This document shows, piece after piece, positions 10,782 to 22,304 of a stretch of 64,000 nt of DNA. The notes under the pieces were generated by a model. The model ran no database searches, was not told the DNA's origin, and saw only the letters and a list, made by a program, of their open reading frames with translations. The stretch spans positions 439,001-503,000 of the forward strand of contig JAHRBS010000012.1 in assembly GCA_024305745.1 (NCBI GenBank). Direction: 5' to 3'. The stretch's first letter is position 1, and each line of letters begins with the position of its first letter. A program made the position numbers and the translations under genes. The stretch comes from Polyporus tsugae (lineage: Eukaryota; Basidiomycota; Agaricomycetes; Polyporales; Polyporaceae).

Positions 10782-11789
10782 GTTTGTAAAGAAAGTGAGG
10801 GGTTCCTGCAAAGATGAGCTGGTGAGTGACACTTCCTTACCAATGCTGGATTCGGGCGATATACATACGTTCAAAGATGGAAGTCGTCAACGAACTCGTT
10901 GGGAAAGAGGGAGTGGTAGACAAGGGACACACAACCTGTGTGTGAGGAAAGCGGCGAGGAGGATGGAAGAAAGGGGATGAGGTGAACGCTTCTAAGTACG
11001 ATATCTCTCCCGTCTTATATACAGCAGCCCACAAAGGGGAGGGCGGAGGCAAAGCACATGGTCCGTCGCTTGGAAACCTGGCAAGTCCGAGTCCGCATTG
11101 CAAGTCCCCTCAATAAGCTTTTCGGGGAGGGCCCAGACCACTGACACTTCACAACGAGGACAAAGCAAAGGGAAGCGCCTAGGTGAGCTTGAGACTCGGT
11201 GAGCTTGAGAGTCCTTGCGGTAGTCGCGGGACACATGACGTCATGAGCTCAAGCCATCTGGTACTTTTGCCCTCTGCCAAACCATGGCAAGAGTCGATGT
11301 CTGGCACCAGCTGGCAACAGGCGACAAGTACGCTTGTTGCGCATTCAGAACGACTGGAGTCCACTACCACGGGCAAACACGTTCCAGGGTATACGGAAGT
11401 CCAACATTGACCACCTTGACAATCGTGGGTATGACAGGTCTCCACCTCAATCTTGCTCCGAACATGTGTTCGTCGCCCCGTATGGTGCCACCCCGTCTTC
11501 GATACCCACACAAGCCCACACGATCCCGCACTCAGATGGCCGGATGGACGTTAGCACCCCTCCGAGATCTCCGAGTCGGGATGGAGAAACCAACCTGATG
11601 TGCAAGACAAATCAGGACACTGGGGGAGGAGGTTGGAGGTTGGAACTTAGAGTAACAGAATAGGTGCTTACACTGTACGATTACCCACCTCTGGCGGCCT
11701 CCGTCGAGCGCGACCGGCTCGTGGCGCCCCCCATGTTCATCACAGCGCAGCCCCCAACTGGGCGAGTGCTTCGTGCAGTGTAACCCGAG
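10782..11789. other. Upstream region of BAS2-like gene and spacer of the duplicated block
   Basis: Positions 10,782 to about 11,080 are recognisably homologous, in inverse orientation, to about 38,180-38,466. The match covers a TATATAAG box and a leader segment at 10,806-10,848 that is nearly identical between the copies. The middle (about 11,100-11,640) shows no clear match or gene. Several ORFs cross it, but none looks like protein. Confidence 0.6.
11024..11031 (-). promoter_or_regulatory. TATA box of the left BAS2-like gene
   Basis: TATATAAG on the minus strand, about 245 nt before the ATG. The same octamer sits about 230 nt before the ATG of the right copy (38,237), so it has been retained since the duplication. 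Confidence 0.55.
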
Positions 11790-12790
11790 TTCGCCGTAGT
11801 GCGACATACTTCAAGGTCGTCTATATGTTGCGATGTTCCACGGTGCCATGTGATAATTCTTCCGTGGTGCGCTTGTCCCAGTTTCATGTCCTGGTTGCCA
11901 TGTTATCGTGTTAGCAACGAAAAGCGCCGAAGGTGAAAACATGGTGGGAGAGGGACTCACTGCATGGCAAGGAATGTAGCGGTCAAAGTGCCAAGGCACG
12001 ACCGTCTTCTCCTCATCTCTCTGTGAACGCAGGGTATCTAGTCGGCTCAGCGTTCGAGCTCAGGTGAGCATGGACATAAAATACGCTTTGTTGTCTCGAG
12101 GCTTCGCCGTAGGAACCAGACCAGAGAAGAGCATGGACTTGGGTGACTCCTTCGACTTCGAGTACTATAAAAAACGCTGGGTGAGACGCGGGAGGGCTCA
12201 TAGACCTTCTATGCTCACCTGCTCGTTGGGCGGGTTATTGAAGAGGAGGTCCGCAGCAATAATCACTGTCTTGAAAGGTGTGCGAAGGAAGGGCGCAATG
12301 TCCCGGTTTGCGTCGCCCGTGAAGTAGCTGGAGGTACCGTCAGCGACGTCGACATTGCACGTGCACGATTCAGAGCTAAGTATGGCGGGACGTACGAACA
12401 ATCTCATCCTCGTAGGCGAATTTGTTCCATGTCGGGATTAGCGATGCTGTATGCTGACGAGGGGAATATCAAAACGTACGCAGGCATCGGTGCAACCCAA
12501 GAGGCCTGGGAGCTCAACCTTTAAGTGTTATGAGCCCCGTCTTACCTGATGTCGCCCAGCTCAGAGAGCTTCAAGTTCTGCTTCGTCTCGTCCGAGTCGT
12601 TGTTGAAGGGGGTGGAAGCCAGAATTCAAATATCCCCGGACTAGTACTAGATCCTGATCACAGTCGAACACCTGCCGAGGTCATGCCCAAGAGGGTAGCC
12701 GGTCTGCGGCGAGGAGGATTACGTATACTGTACCATGAGAAATGCGAGACAAAGTCGAGATTAGGCGCCTGCATACGTTTCCGACGTCGA
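11790..12790 (-). pseudogene. Relic of a DUF4336 gene (inverted copy of 35,743-37,142)
   Basis: Read on the minus strand, the pieces line up in order with the intact gene. They are TLLGM, ILASTP followed by DETKQNLKLSELGD, the region around YFTGDANRDIAPF, NNPPNEQ, YSKSKES and HFDRYIPCH. Several intron positions and even intron sequence persist. Defects include a TGA where the intact copy has Trp (GEVWILAS versus GDI-stop-ILAS), loss of the exon with NAHHWLF, frameshifts near 12,440 and an internal deletion near 12,100. It is therefore a non-functional duplicate. DUF4336 proteins are metallo-beta-lactamase-like proteins of unknown role. Confidence 0.8.
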
Positions 12791-13436
12791 CTCCGTTCCA
12801 AACGGAGAAGTAGACTACTCACCTACTAATTATATAGGCATTCACCCATGCTCCTTATTTTGTCGCCGTTTGGGCTCGACGAATTCTAGCATGCCGCTAC
12901 GTCAGCTTGACAAACCTGGGCTAAAGTCTGTCAGATCCTGGGACAAATTCGTTCCAAAGGAGAGTCTGTCTCCCCGGTCCCGCGGCCGACACGACGCCAA
13001 ACTCTCAGGATGCCGGCGCCGATCGTGAACGATCTTCGTAGACGACCGCAATACATCCGGATGGAATCACTAATTATTAATCAGGCCGCACTTCCTGGTC
13101 ACAAGATCGGACATCGCGACGAGGACGAGGACGAAGACGAGCACTGGGCGGAAGGTGAAGAAGAGGGAGAGGACCCACCGCTATCGCCGACAGCACTGCT
13201 ATAACAACTTACTCACGCGTAAGTCCAAGTTCCGAAGTTGCTGGCCACGGTGGACTCGGACATTACAACCTACTGCACCCGGAGTGACCCAGCGTCGGTC
13301 GATGGTCAGCAATCCTAATCCAGTAGCCTTACGGGAGTACTTATATCAAGTCATAGCCTGACATCAATCACCCAGCGACCTCCACCTACGCTCGACCTGA
13401 ACCCCACATAAACATATCTCGACAACAGCTGCAACC
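12791..13436. other. Intergenic, upstream of the epoxide-hydrolase-like gene
   Basis: No gene recognised. A short GAGGAC-type repeat lies at about 13,118-13,141. The last 60 nt are pyrimidine-rich and are likely the leader of the gene at 13,437. Confidence 0.5.
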
Positions 13437-14733
13437 ATGGACCCCACCAAGTTCAACGACGTTCAAGTCAAACGAGGCTACACCTACCACTACTACTACT
13501 CCCCCGCCTCAGCAGGGAAGCCCACGCTGTTCTTCATCCATGGATTCCCCTCCACCTCTTCCGACTGGTCCCGCCAGGTCGCGCATCTCCAGCCCAAGGG
13601 CTATGGCATCATCGTTCCCGATTGCCTCGGGTACGGCGGGTCGTCCAAGCCGACCGAATACAAGGAGTTCCGACACAAACTCATCTCCCAGGACCTCGTC
13701 GACCTCCTCGATGCCGAAGGCTTGCAGTCCGTCATCGGCATCGGCCACGATTGGTATGTGGATCCTTCCACCTTTGTCCGATCCAACAAGATCGTCCACC
13801 CATCGTCGTCGACAGAATACTGACCGACCTGTGCGCTTGACACCGGCAGGGGATCCGCCCTCCTCTCGAACCTCGCGGTCTGGCACCCGGATCGCTTTAT
13901 CGCGTTTGCGTGGATCGCGCTGTCCTTCACCCCTGCCAACCCAGTGTCCATGAACTTCGACAAGCTGCTCCCCATCCTTAAAGAGAAGCTGGGGAGCGAA
14001 ACGTACGGCTACTGGGCCTTCTTCGTCAAGCCCGAAGCACCCGATGTCGTTGCGAAGAACGTAAGACGTGTCCCCGGCTGCTCGACGATTGTCGCCTGAT
14101 CATTCCGCAACTACTAGATCGACAGTTTCCTCGACCTCCTCTACCCAAAGGATCCCGAGGCCTGGAAACACTGGCTGAGCCCCCTCGGCAAGATCGAAGA
14201 ATGGCTATCGACCAACCGTCGCGCCGAACGTCCGGACTGGGTTTCTGAGCAGGTGTGCCTTGGACAGCCGATTCTCCGCAAGCCAGATAAGATCGCTCAT
14301 GCGCTTTTTTTCTCTCTCCGCAGGAATACGCAGCCGCTCGGGAGGGTTTCCTCCGAGACGGCCTGCAGTCCCCGATGAACTACTACAAGACCATGGTCTT
14401 TGACGCCAACATCGAGGACAACAAAGGTGGGAACGAACACATCCCTTTTGTTTCGGTGTCCTAATTAATCTCACCGAACTTTACTGCCTCGCCGTGATAG
14501 CACTTCCCGAAGGGAGGAACCATATCAAGAAGCCTGCCCTCTTCGTCGCGGCCCTGCGCGACGAAGTCTGCCGGGCGGACGTGGGTAAAGGGTCGATGGC
14601 GCAATGGGTACCGCATGCGGAGATCGTCGAGCTCGAGAGCGGGCATTGGGTGCAGCTCGAGGTCAGCGAGCAGCTCAACCAGACGTTGGAGCGTTGGATC
14701 GAGAGTGTCCCACTGCAGAAGTCTCAGTTGTAG
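13437..14733 (+). CDS. Alpha/beta hydrolase, epoxide hydrolase-like
   Basis: Five exons (13,437-13,753, 13,850-14,060, 14,118-14,252, 14,324-14,426, 14,501-14,733) give about 332 residues. The oxyanion motif HGFPSTSSDW is followed by VPDCLGYGGSSKP. The nucleophile elbow is GHDWGSALLS, completed across intron 1, with Asp rather than Ser as in soluble epoxide hydrolases and haloalkane dehalogenases. The cap domain includes YYKTMVFDANIED. The acid region is LFVAALRDEVC, and the general base lies in VELESGHWVQLEVSEQ. There is no signal peptide, so the protein should be cytosolic. The likely role is hydrolysis of fatty-acid or xenobiotic epoxides, but the substrate is not readable. All splice sites are canonical, and the frame is intact. 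Confidence 0.88.
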
Positions 14734-15611
14734 AGTGGATCATCTTCGGGGAGGACGTAGCGAGAACGCTAGCAAGTGTAGTGATCCAACGTTATACAAT
14801 ACTATGTGTCGTCTGTCGTCTGGGACGTTGCGGTATTGACTGTAAGTACATCTCACTCGCTGGTCGTCATCCTAACAGTATTAGCGGTCTTCGTATAGAA
14901 CAACCCGAGAAACACTACATCCGGCCCACAAAGACTCGACAGAGAGTATCCAGCCTAAGAAACCGCCGAGGACGATATTGTACACCACATTGCGTATTCA
15001 GTCCAGAGCACAGACTCTCGCAACGGGATATCAGCCTGTATATATAAATTCTCGTCAGCAAGGGAATGGCATCGGACACAAAAGATGCAACACCTACACG
15101 GGCGTGGCGAAGACTGTAAACCCGCGCTCACGGCCCACTAAAGCACGACAATGGTTGCCTTTACGCTCTACACATTGTAGTTGTAGTAATCATTGCAACA
15201 TCGATTCTGTCAATAGGACGTGGCGAAGGTACGTGTACGGTACAAGTATAACCCTACAGATTGACTTCTAACAGTTGTGTGCTGTATGCTCGTGCTCGAT
15301 GGTGGTGACGGTGAGGGATAAGTTAGGTGTACTATACATTGCTGTTAGGGTAGCGCGATCGGGTGAGAAATATTGTCCTCGAGCATCGGTGGTATACTTT
15401 ACGGGGTGAAGGGAACAGGGTAATGGGGAATACGATATCGATGGTGTAGGCACGTATAGTTGATATCTAGCAAATGGCACCCGTCCGGATCAACGGACGT
15501 TGTCCGAGCGAAGAATATAAAGGAGGGGGTATCGAAAACTATAAAAGCGAAGGAGAAAACAAGAAGACGGTATCAACAGTCCGAAAGTGGCGTGACCGAA
15601 AACGGACACCA
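14734..15611. other. Convergent intergenic region
   Basis: About 880 nt between two 3' ends. Only weak ORFs occur. No RNA gene or repeat was recognised. Confidence 0.5.
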
Positions 15612-18600
15612 TCAGACGCGCTCGTACATGCAGATGTACGCCTTCGCCTTGAGGACCTCCTCGAGCGTCGTCAGCTTCACGGTAGAGTCGCTGATGTACG
15701 CCCACTTCCGCGAGGGGCGATGCACATCCGAAGACTGGCTTCCACGTGAATCAACCGAGTCAAGCGTAGGCGGAACGGGCTTGTCAAGCTCGGGGGAGGG
15801 TGTGGGCGCCGTCGAAGCAGGCGGAGAAGTGCCGTTAGGCAGTGCAGTGTATGCAACGTAATGCCCACCAAGCTGATCGCAAAAGATCAGCACACCAACC
15901 TAGGATCACGTTGACTAAGCAGAATGGGACTTACCATGTTGCCGATGTGCACCACAACCGCATACAGCCGGTACATGCACTTGTCCTGGGGCCTGTGCTT
16001 CCCCTTCTCTGTCTTCTCCGTGACGAAGTCCTCCCTCCTTGGTACGAGGAACGGCGCGAGGTCGAGGTACTCGGGGAACGCCACGAACTCATCCAGCTTC
16101 TTGAACCCGCCATACAGCGAGACGGCGTGCTTGTTCGTCTGCTGGAAGCGCTTGAGGTGAATGACTAGAATGGGCGGTGGGCTGCTGATCAGGTATCGCT
16201 TGTACATCCGCCGAGGCACGACCTGCTTCGACCGCGGCACCGTCCTGTCTTGCACGCGGCGCCGCGGCGGCTTGGGGGACGAAAGAGGGGACGGGAGCTG
16301 CGTATCGGACAACTTCTCCACAGACGACCGCGGGGACACGGACGGGGATGGGGAAGCCGAGCCGTCAGAGAGCGACGTGGGCGATGTGGGCGCAGATGTG
16401 TCGCTGGTGGAGTCGTCGAAGTCATCGTCTGAGCTGCTCCCGCTGTTGTCCGCGCCGTCCTTCCTCAGCGATTTCCTCCCACGACGGCGTGTCCTTGGTG
16501 TAAGGAGCGAATCGTCCGAAAGCGACACGCCTATCATAGCACGGGTGGAAGACCAGGTCTGGGATAGCACATCCCTAGACTGGGCTGCACTCTCAGGGGT
16601 ATCGGGCTCGGTAGTGGAGATCTGGGGGATAGGAAGGCCACCATACGTCGAAGGCTGCGGGCGTAACAGGCTATCTGTTCGGGCGAGTGACACTGAGCCG
16701 GAAGACTCGGACGGAGGGACAGTGATGCCCGTCGGCGCAGATGATACCGACGACGCATCTCCCTGCCTGCTCGGAGTCGTCGCCTGCGTGGCTACCGTGA
16801 ACACGACGGACGTCGACGTGGGTGACACGCGTCCGGTGCTCAAGTCCGGCGAAGACAGCGCCGCGTTGTCCTCTCCCTCGCTCACTGGCTGTCCGCCCTT
16901 GAGACTGACTGTCCTGGGAGGCTTCGCCATGCTCCGGTCGGACTGGCCCGATGAGTCATCGCTCGACTCATCTGAGTCCTCGCTCTCCGTGTCCGAGTCC
17001 TCCTCGAAGTCGACGTCCTCCCTGATGCGTGGCTGGTACACGCCGTTTGCGATCTTCCAGCAACGATGACACCCGACCATGTTCTCCCCGTCCAAGATCT
17101 CGACCGAGGTAAACATGTGCAAGCACTCCTCCACACTCGGCAGATGACCCAGCTTCGCCCAGAACGTCTGGGTCGCCAGGGCCGCCGTGGTGCCGACGTG
17201 TGCAGCGTTGACAGGCCCGTTCCCCGAGAATGCGTTCTGTAAGATCGAGAGCGGGTTCCCCGTGACGGGGTGCACATCTGCAAGGATGCGCCGGAGGTAC
17301 GCCATGTCCGCTTTAGACATCTTCGGGGCGGCGGAAGAGCCTGGGGACTTGATCGGCCGTTCGTGGCTATGGCGCGAGAACGGGTTCCCTGATGGTCGCC
17401 GTGTGCTCGATGGCCGAAGCGGCGAAGATATCTGTGGGGTAGCCGGCGCGGGCGATGCTGCCCGTTTCGCAGCCTCCGACACGTCCACCACCTCCGGCAC
17501 AGGCTCGTGCACCGAAAATCCAGGCGCGAGCGACGACGGGCGTGGCGAGCGCGGCTCCTTAGGCTTGACGCGAAACACGTCCTTGATGTCGGATTTGCGT
17601 CCGCGGTCGCTGGCGCGGCTCGACGGCCGCGAGTCCTTGTCCTTCTCGCGGTCCTTGCTTAGCTTCATGGACACACTGATGCGCCGTGCAAGCTTGCCCC
17701 ACGGATCATCCTTCTCCTTCCCGGTCTTCTTCTCTTCACCTGCCGCGCCGTTAACCTCCACCTCCACTCCGAATGCGTTTGCCTGTTCCGCGCCCTCCGC
17801 CTCCGCCACCGACTTCACCTCCTGGGCTGCCTGTGTCTCCTTCCCATCATCCTTCACAATAGCCTCATCGTCGCCCTCCGCGATCGCCGAGCCCAGACTG
17901 CCCGGCGCCGTCCCCACCCCAACTGTATCCCTCGCCAGGTCCCTCTTCTCCCCCTCCTCCCCTGGGTGGTCGAAGCTCCTCCTCCTCGGTTCCACGCTTG
18001 TGGGTGGCTCCTCCTCGAGCGGCGTTCCCTCCGAGCTCCTCCTGACCGGACTCGTCGGCATCGACGACGCCCGCAGCCCCTTCGCGCTCGCGCTCCGACT
18101 CCCCTTCTCGCTCCCACCCAAGCTCCCCTTCTCGTTCCCGCCCACGCCCCAGGAGTTGTTCGCGTACGCCGACGGCGGCCGGATGCGGAGCTTGCGTGCG
18201 ATCTTCCGGATCCGGTCGCGTTTCCGGTCCTTGTTGACGTAGTCCTCCGGCCGGATGCTCAGGCTCAGGTCGTTGAAGTCCTCGTGCGTGAGCGACACCT
18301 TCTTGCACCGCTCGCACACGAGGATGCTCGCGAGCTGCCCCCCGAACAGCATATCCACGAACGACTCCAGCTTCTCCCCATCATCCTCGCCCTCGGTTGC
18401 TGGCAGGGGCGGCAGAGGACGCTCGCTATCCGGCTGCTGTGGGGGCGTGTTCGGGACACCCGGGGAAAGGGGGAGGGCTTGAGGCGGTAATGGCGGTGGT
18501 GTCGGTACTGCGTCGCCATCCCGGCGAGCGCGTTTCCGTTTGGTCTTCGGCGGCGGCGGCTGGCGTTTCTTAATAATCTGTGACGAGAGATTCAGTAAGT

Positions 18601-19713
18601 TGGAGCGGAAGCCGGACGTGTCATCAAGTCGAAAAAATAGGCTGCCCGACACGCGCAGTGTTCCGGTGTTACCGGAACGACGCTAATGCTACCGTGCCGC
18701 ACGTCTCAGTGACCGTCTCCACGCCGGTGCGGAGAAGCGGGTCGTCCCAGTAAACCGTAAATACCGCAGTGGCACCACCGACTCGGAGTCATGCAACGCA
18801 GGCAAGACTGGCAAGCACTGTAGATACTGCGACCCCCAATAAGGAAAGTAAAACTTACATCAAGCTCCTCCATGCGCATCGCGTCCAGCATGTGTCGTAA
18901 GAACTCGTGCGCATCCTGCTGCCGGAAGTCGAGGTATTGGTCATACTTGCGGCCAATCGTCGTCAGAATCTCCCTGTGTAGCGGGGCGGTCAGCGGTCGG
19001 CGTCGAAGGCAGCAATCGCACGAGAACAGCATGGTGCCATAGGGATGGACCCCCGAACGGTGTGTGGACAAGGGAATGGTCGAATCCTGTTCGCACCATT
19101 GCGATGGGCGGGGCAGGGGACAGTGCGATCATTCCAACCGTGGTGCCACATACAATAAGGCCGCTTGGAGTTGGCTCGGCCAGCACGCGATCGCGACGGA
19201 CTCCCAAGACAACACGATCCCGAAGAGTCCGAGGGGGGATATAAACGGTGAAAGGATCGTTCCACTCACTTGGGGCTGATGGTCTCGCGCCGCTTCGCGG
19301 CCTGGGTATCCCAGGCCTTGCGCATGATGGTGGTGAAGATATCGCCAAGCGGCATGCCCTCTGTCCACTGGAGTTCGTCCGGACCACCGAGGCCGTGGCC
19401 ATTGGTGAGCTGAGGCGCTCGCCGGGAGAGGATGGACGAGCCGCGGGCGGGCTGGATGGCTGGGGATACAGGTCGGAAGTACACGAGATCGTGCAATGGA
19501 CGCGTCGCGATCAGCTGTATGCATAAATGATGAGATTAAGAAATGGTCAAGGAGACGAATGCCACGTACGCCCTGGAGGGTCGAGTTCATGAAGCAAGTG
19601 TTTCCATGGTTGATGAGCCCGGGCGGCAGACTGGCGTCCTTCTCGTCCTCTTCTCGCCTCTTCCTCTCCCAATAGATCTCCTGCGGGGTCTGCTTGCTCT
19701 TGTGTTTGATCAT
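15612..19713 (-). CDS. Ubiquitin carboxyl-terminal hydrolase (USP16/45-like)
   Basis: A cysteine deubiquitinase. Exon 1 (19,570-19,713) holds the Cys box GLINHGNTCFMNSTLQG, with the nucleophile at Cys40. Exon 2 (19,270-19,514) contains MPLGDIFTTIMRKAWDT, and exon 3 contains the QQDAHEFLRHMLDAM box. A large fourth exon carries the zinc-binding-type stretch SILVCERCKKVSLTHEDFND. It then has an insert of about 550 residues rich in Ser, Pro and acidic residues, and resumes at PILVIHLKRFQQTNKHAVS. The His box LGGHYVAYTALP is in the last exon. The last intron is best ended at the GATCAG before CTTGGTGGG, which gives the family pattern HIGNM-LGGHYVAY. It ends KAKAYICMYERV, giving well over 1,000 residues. 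The long disordered insert splitting the catalytic domain is typical of this subgroup. An upstream coding exon cannot be excluded. Confidence 0.88.
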
Positions 19714-21009
19714 TGACAGCCTTCGGATAGGCCGGGGTAACAGATAAACGGGGGAAAGGCACAGCGCACAGTGGGCAGAAGGGGATGTTTAATATAGCAG
19801 AATGGATGCGCAGCGCCGGGGCGGTGGGTGGGCGAAGAGAGGCAAATGCGGATCGGCGCGCAGCGAGGTGGGGGACGTGGCGTTGAGCAGACGAGCCGCG
19901 CACGTCGCTGCTGGTATGCCGCAGGAGAGGATCCGAAGGGGAGGAGGCAAGCAAGGACTGACGAGTGGTGGCAGATGGCGGGCGCATGGACTTGTCTTTC
20001 CCTTGCGTCTTCCCCAGGCACGGCATTGGCCGCCAAAACCCTCTTTCCTCCCTTCCCTTCCCACGCGGTAAGGGCCACAGATCTCTCACGCATAAGTATC
20101 CCGGGTCATTGTACTTGGGTCCCGCGGTGTAAGTTATACGTAGACCACCCGTGGTTTGGAGATTCAAATGCTCATAAGAGGCTATCGCATATCGAAGCAG
20201 CCACTTACATGGCTCGGTATAATATGCAGGATACGGAGCCATGCTTTGCAGGAAATTACCCCGTGTCGACATTCCCGGCTTTCACGGACACCGACCCAAG
20301 AACAAATCGGGCAACCTCGGCCAGTCGCGACGTCGTTACGCTTCCTCCACTGCGTAACGTACGGCTTCCGACCCCCAGATACTCGGCGAAATATTTGAGG
20401 CCACGCATCCCCAACCGCGGCCCGCAGCGCGGCTGTGCACGCAAAGGCTCACTTAGATCGATCCTACCATGTTTTGCAATTGGCCGATTTGACCGGGTCG
20501 ACTTCGAGCTCCAAACAGCAGCCCACTGCATGGTAAGCAACGGGAGCAATGAATATTACGGTGCGCTGATCCCCGACATCTCAGGCCTCAGGTGCCTAAG
20601 CCTGAATATTAGGCCTGAATGACTCAGTAAGTATTCAATATTCAGCGCTCAGCGCTCAGCAGTCAATTGTCGACGTGTCAAAGTCGACTGTGTATCTAGC
20701 ATTTGCCCCCACCTGAACAACTTCCAGCTGACTCCAACATCAGGACACAACAAAAAAGAAACAAGGCGTCCGCAATGTCATTCGAAGCCACAACTCATGC
20801 TACAAGACGTGATCATGAGAGGGCAAGCACCCGCGCCGCGACGCCCCAAAGCACTTCGGCGGCGCGACGGATGCGGTCTGCGTACGTGTTTGTGTACGTA
20901 TACGTGTATGTACGCCTACACTGATCCGTGTGCGTGTACGAAGCCGTCCGCGCGTCCAGCGTGGAATGGGAAAGTCCAGTGAAGGTCCTCGAGAATTGAG
21001 CATGCGCGC
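19714..21009. other. Intergenic with possible repeat remnants
   Basis: About 1.3 kb. ORFs of up to 264 codons on the plus strand look like shadows, with no domain and skewed composition. Near 20,575-20,665 there is a dense cluster of TCAGGC / GCCTGAATATT / TCAGCGC motifs, some palindromic. It resembles a decayed mobile-element end, but no full element can be drawn. Confidence 0.4.
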
Positions 21010-22304
21010 TCACAAGCGGTTGACGGGGAACCTGGAGCGGCGGCGACGACGGCGCGCAGACGAGTCCGAGTTCGAGTCCGAGCCGTCGGTAGCCTCCGCG
21101 GACTCAGACGCGTCGGTCGCAGACGCAGTCTCGGTCGCGTCGCTCCCGTCGTCCCCGTCGTCACCGCTGGACGCCGTCGCAGTGGCAGTGGCAGTCGCCG
21201 CGGCGGTGTCGGTGTCGGCGTCGGTCGACTCGGCAGCAGTATCCGTATCGGTCGCGCTATCGGACGAGTCCGTGGGGGTCGCGGTCGCGGTCGCACCGCT
21301 CGTATCCGTGTCCGTGGGGGTCGCGGTAGCCGTGTCCGTGGCCCCGACACCAGTATCGGTCGCCGTGGGGGTGTCGGTGTCAGTGGAGCTGTCACCAGTG
21401 TCGGTGGCCGTCGCGGTGTCAGTGTCGGTAGCCGTCGCGGTGTCGGTGTCGGTGGCCGTCGCGGTGTCGGTGTCAGTGTCGGTGTCGGTGTCGGTAGCGG
21501 TCGACGTATCCGTGGCAGTAGCGGTCGCGCTCGAGTCCGACGCGGTCGCGGTAGCGGAGTCGTCCGACGAGCTGTCGGTCGCGGTTGCGGTAGCCGTGTC
21601 CGTCGCTCCTACACCGGTGTCGGTCGCCGTGGCGGTGGACGTGTCGGTGGAGTCGACGTCCGTGTCAGTGGCCGTCGCGGTGTCGGTGTCAGTGTCGGTG
21701 TCGGTATCGGTCGACGTATCCGTGGCAGTAGCAGTCGCGCTCGAGTCCGACGCGGTCGGGGTCGCAGTAGCGGTTGCGGAGTCGTCCGACGAGCTGTCGG
21801 TCGCTGTCGCGGTGGCTGTAGCAGCGACACTCGACCCAGAGTCGGCCGAGCTCGACGAACCGCTCGAGCCGTTGCCGCCGTTGCCGTCGACGCCGCCGTC
21901 GACACCAGCGGCCTTCATGCGCGCCGCAGCATCGTCCGCGGTGTCACAAGCGATGGAGGTGCCTGGCTTGTTGACGAGGGGAAGGGCGAAGCACTGGGTG
22001 CCGGCGGCGCAGCCTGACGACTGGAACTTGCCCGCGACGCACTGTGCGAAGCCGCCTTGCAGACAAGCCTGGTCTCCATCTGAGAGACCCAGTATATCAG
22101 TCAACAATTGTTGGGGCAAAGGGTGGGGATGGAATAGAGGGAGCAGGACGTACTAGTGCAGGACGCGTCCTTGGTCAAGGAGGCGAACTTGGCGTTGAGC
22201 TTCTGCGCGTCGAGGGCGTTCTGCTTTTGGATATTGGCGGGTGCGGCCGCGGAGAAAGCCGCCAGGGCGAGGACGACGAAGGTGGAGAACGTTGCAGAAA
22301 CCAT
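21010..22304 (-). CDS. Secreted CBM19-like protein with long Thr/Asp/Ala repeat tail
   Basis: Two exons. Exon 1 (from 22,304) encodes a signal peptide (TFVVLALAAFSAAAPA) and a short helical segment. The intron ends before ATGGAGACCAG, giving the Cys-rich domain SCTNGDQACLQGGFAQCVAG then KFQSSGCAAGTQCFALP and SIACDTADDAAAR. The spacing of these cysteines matches fungal CBM19-type chitin-binding modules. About 270 residues of near-perfect (TDTDT/TATATD/SDSSAT) repeats follow, and the C terminus is basic ([11 protein letters not shown]). The tail is likely heavily O-glycosylated and wall-associated; this is inference from composition. The repetitive DNA is prone to length change and to assembly error. 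Confidence 0.75.

Noticed and set aside
10806..10840. Leader intron in the BAS2-like genes
   Set aside because: The GT...AG segment is only 35 nt, below the usual minimum for splicing; kept as a conserved motif, not annotated as an intron.
16161..18242. Long plus-strand ORFs (302 and 351 codons)
   Set aside because: They are shadows of the large USP exon on the minus strand.
19828..20622. 264-codon plus-strand ORF between USP and the CBM19-like gene
   Set aside because: No domain, no homologous feel, composition drifts along its length, and no supporting splice structure.
20930..22156. 408-codon plus-strand ORF of VSVSVAVAV repeats
   Set aside because: Antisense reading of the Thr/Asp repeat tail of the CBM19-like gene; the minus strand has the signal peptide, intron and Cys domain.
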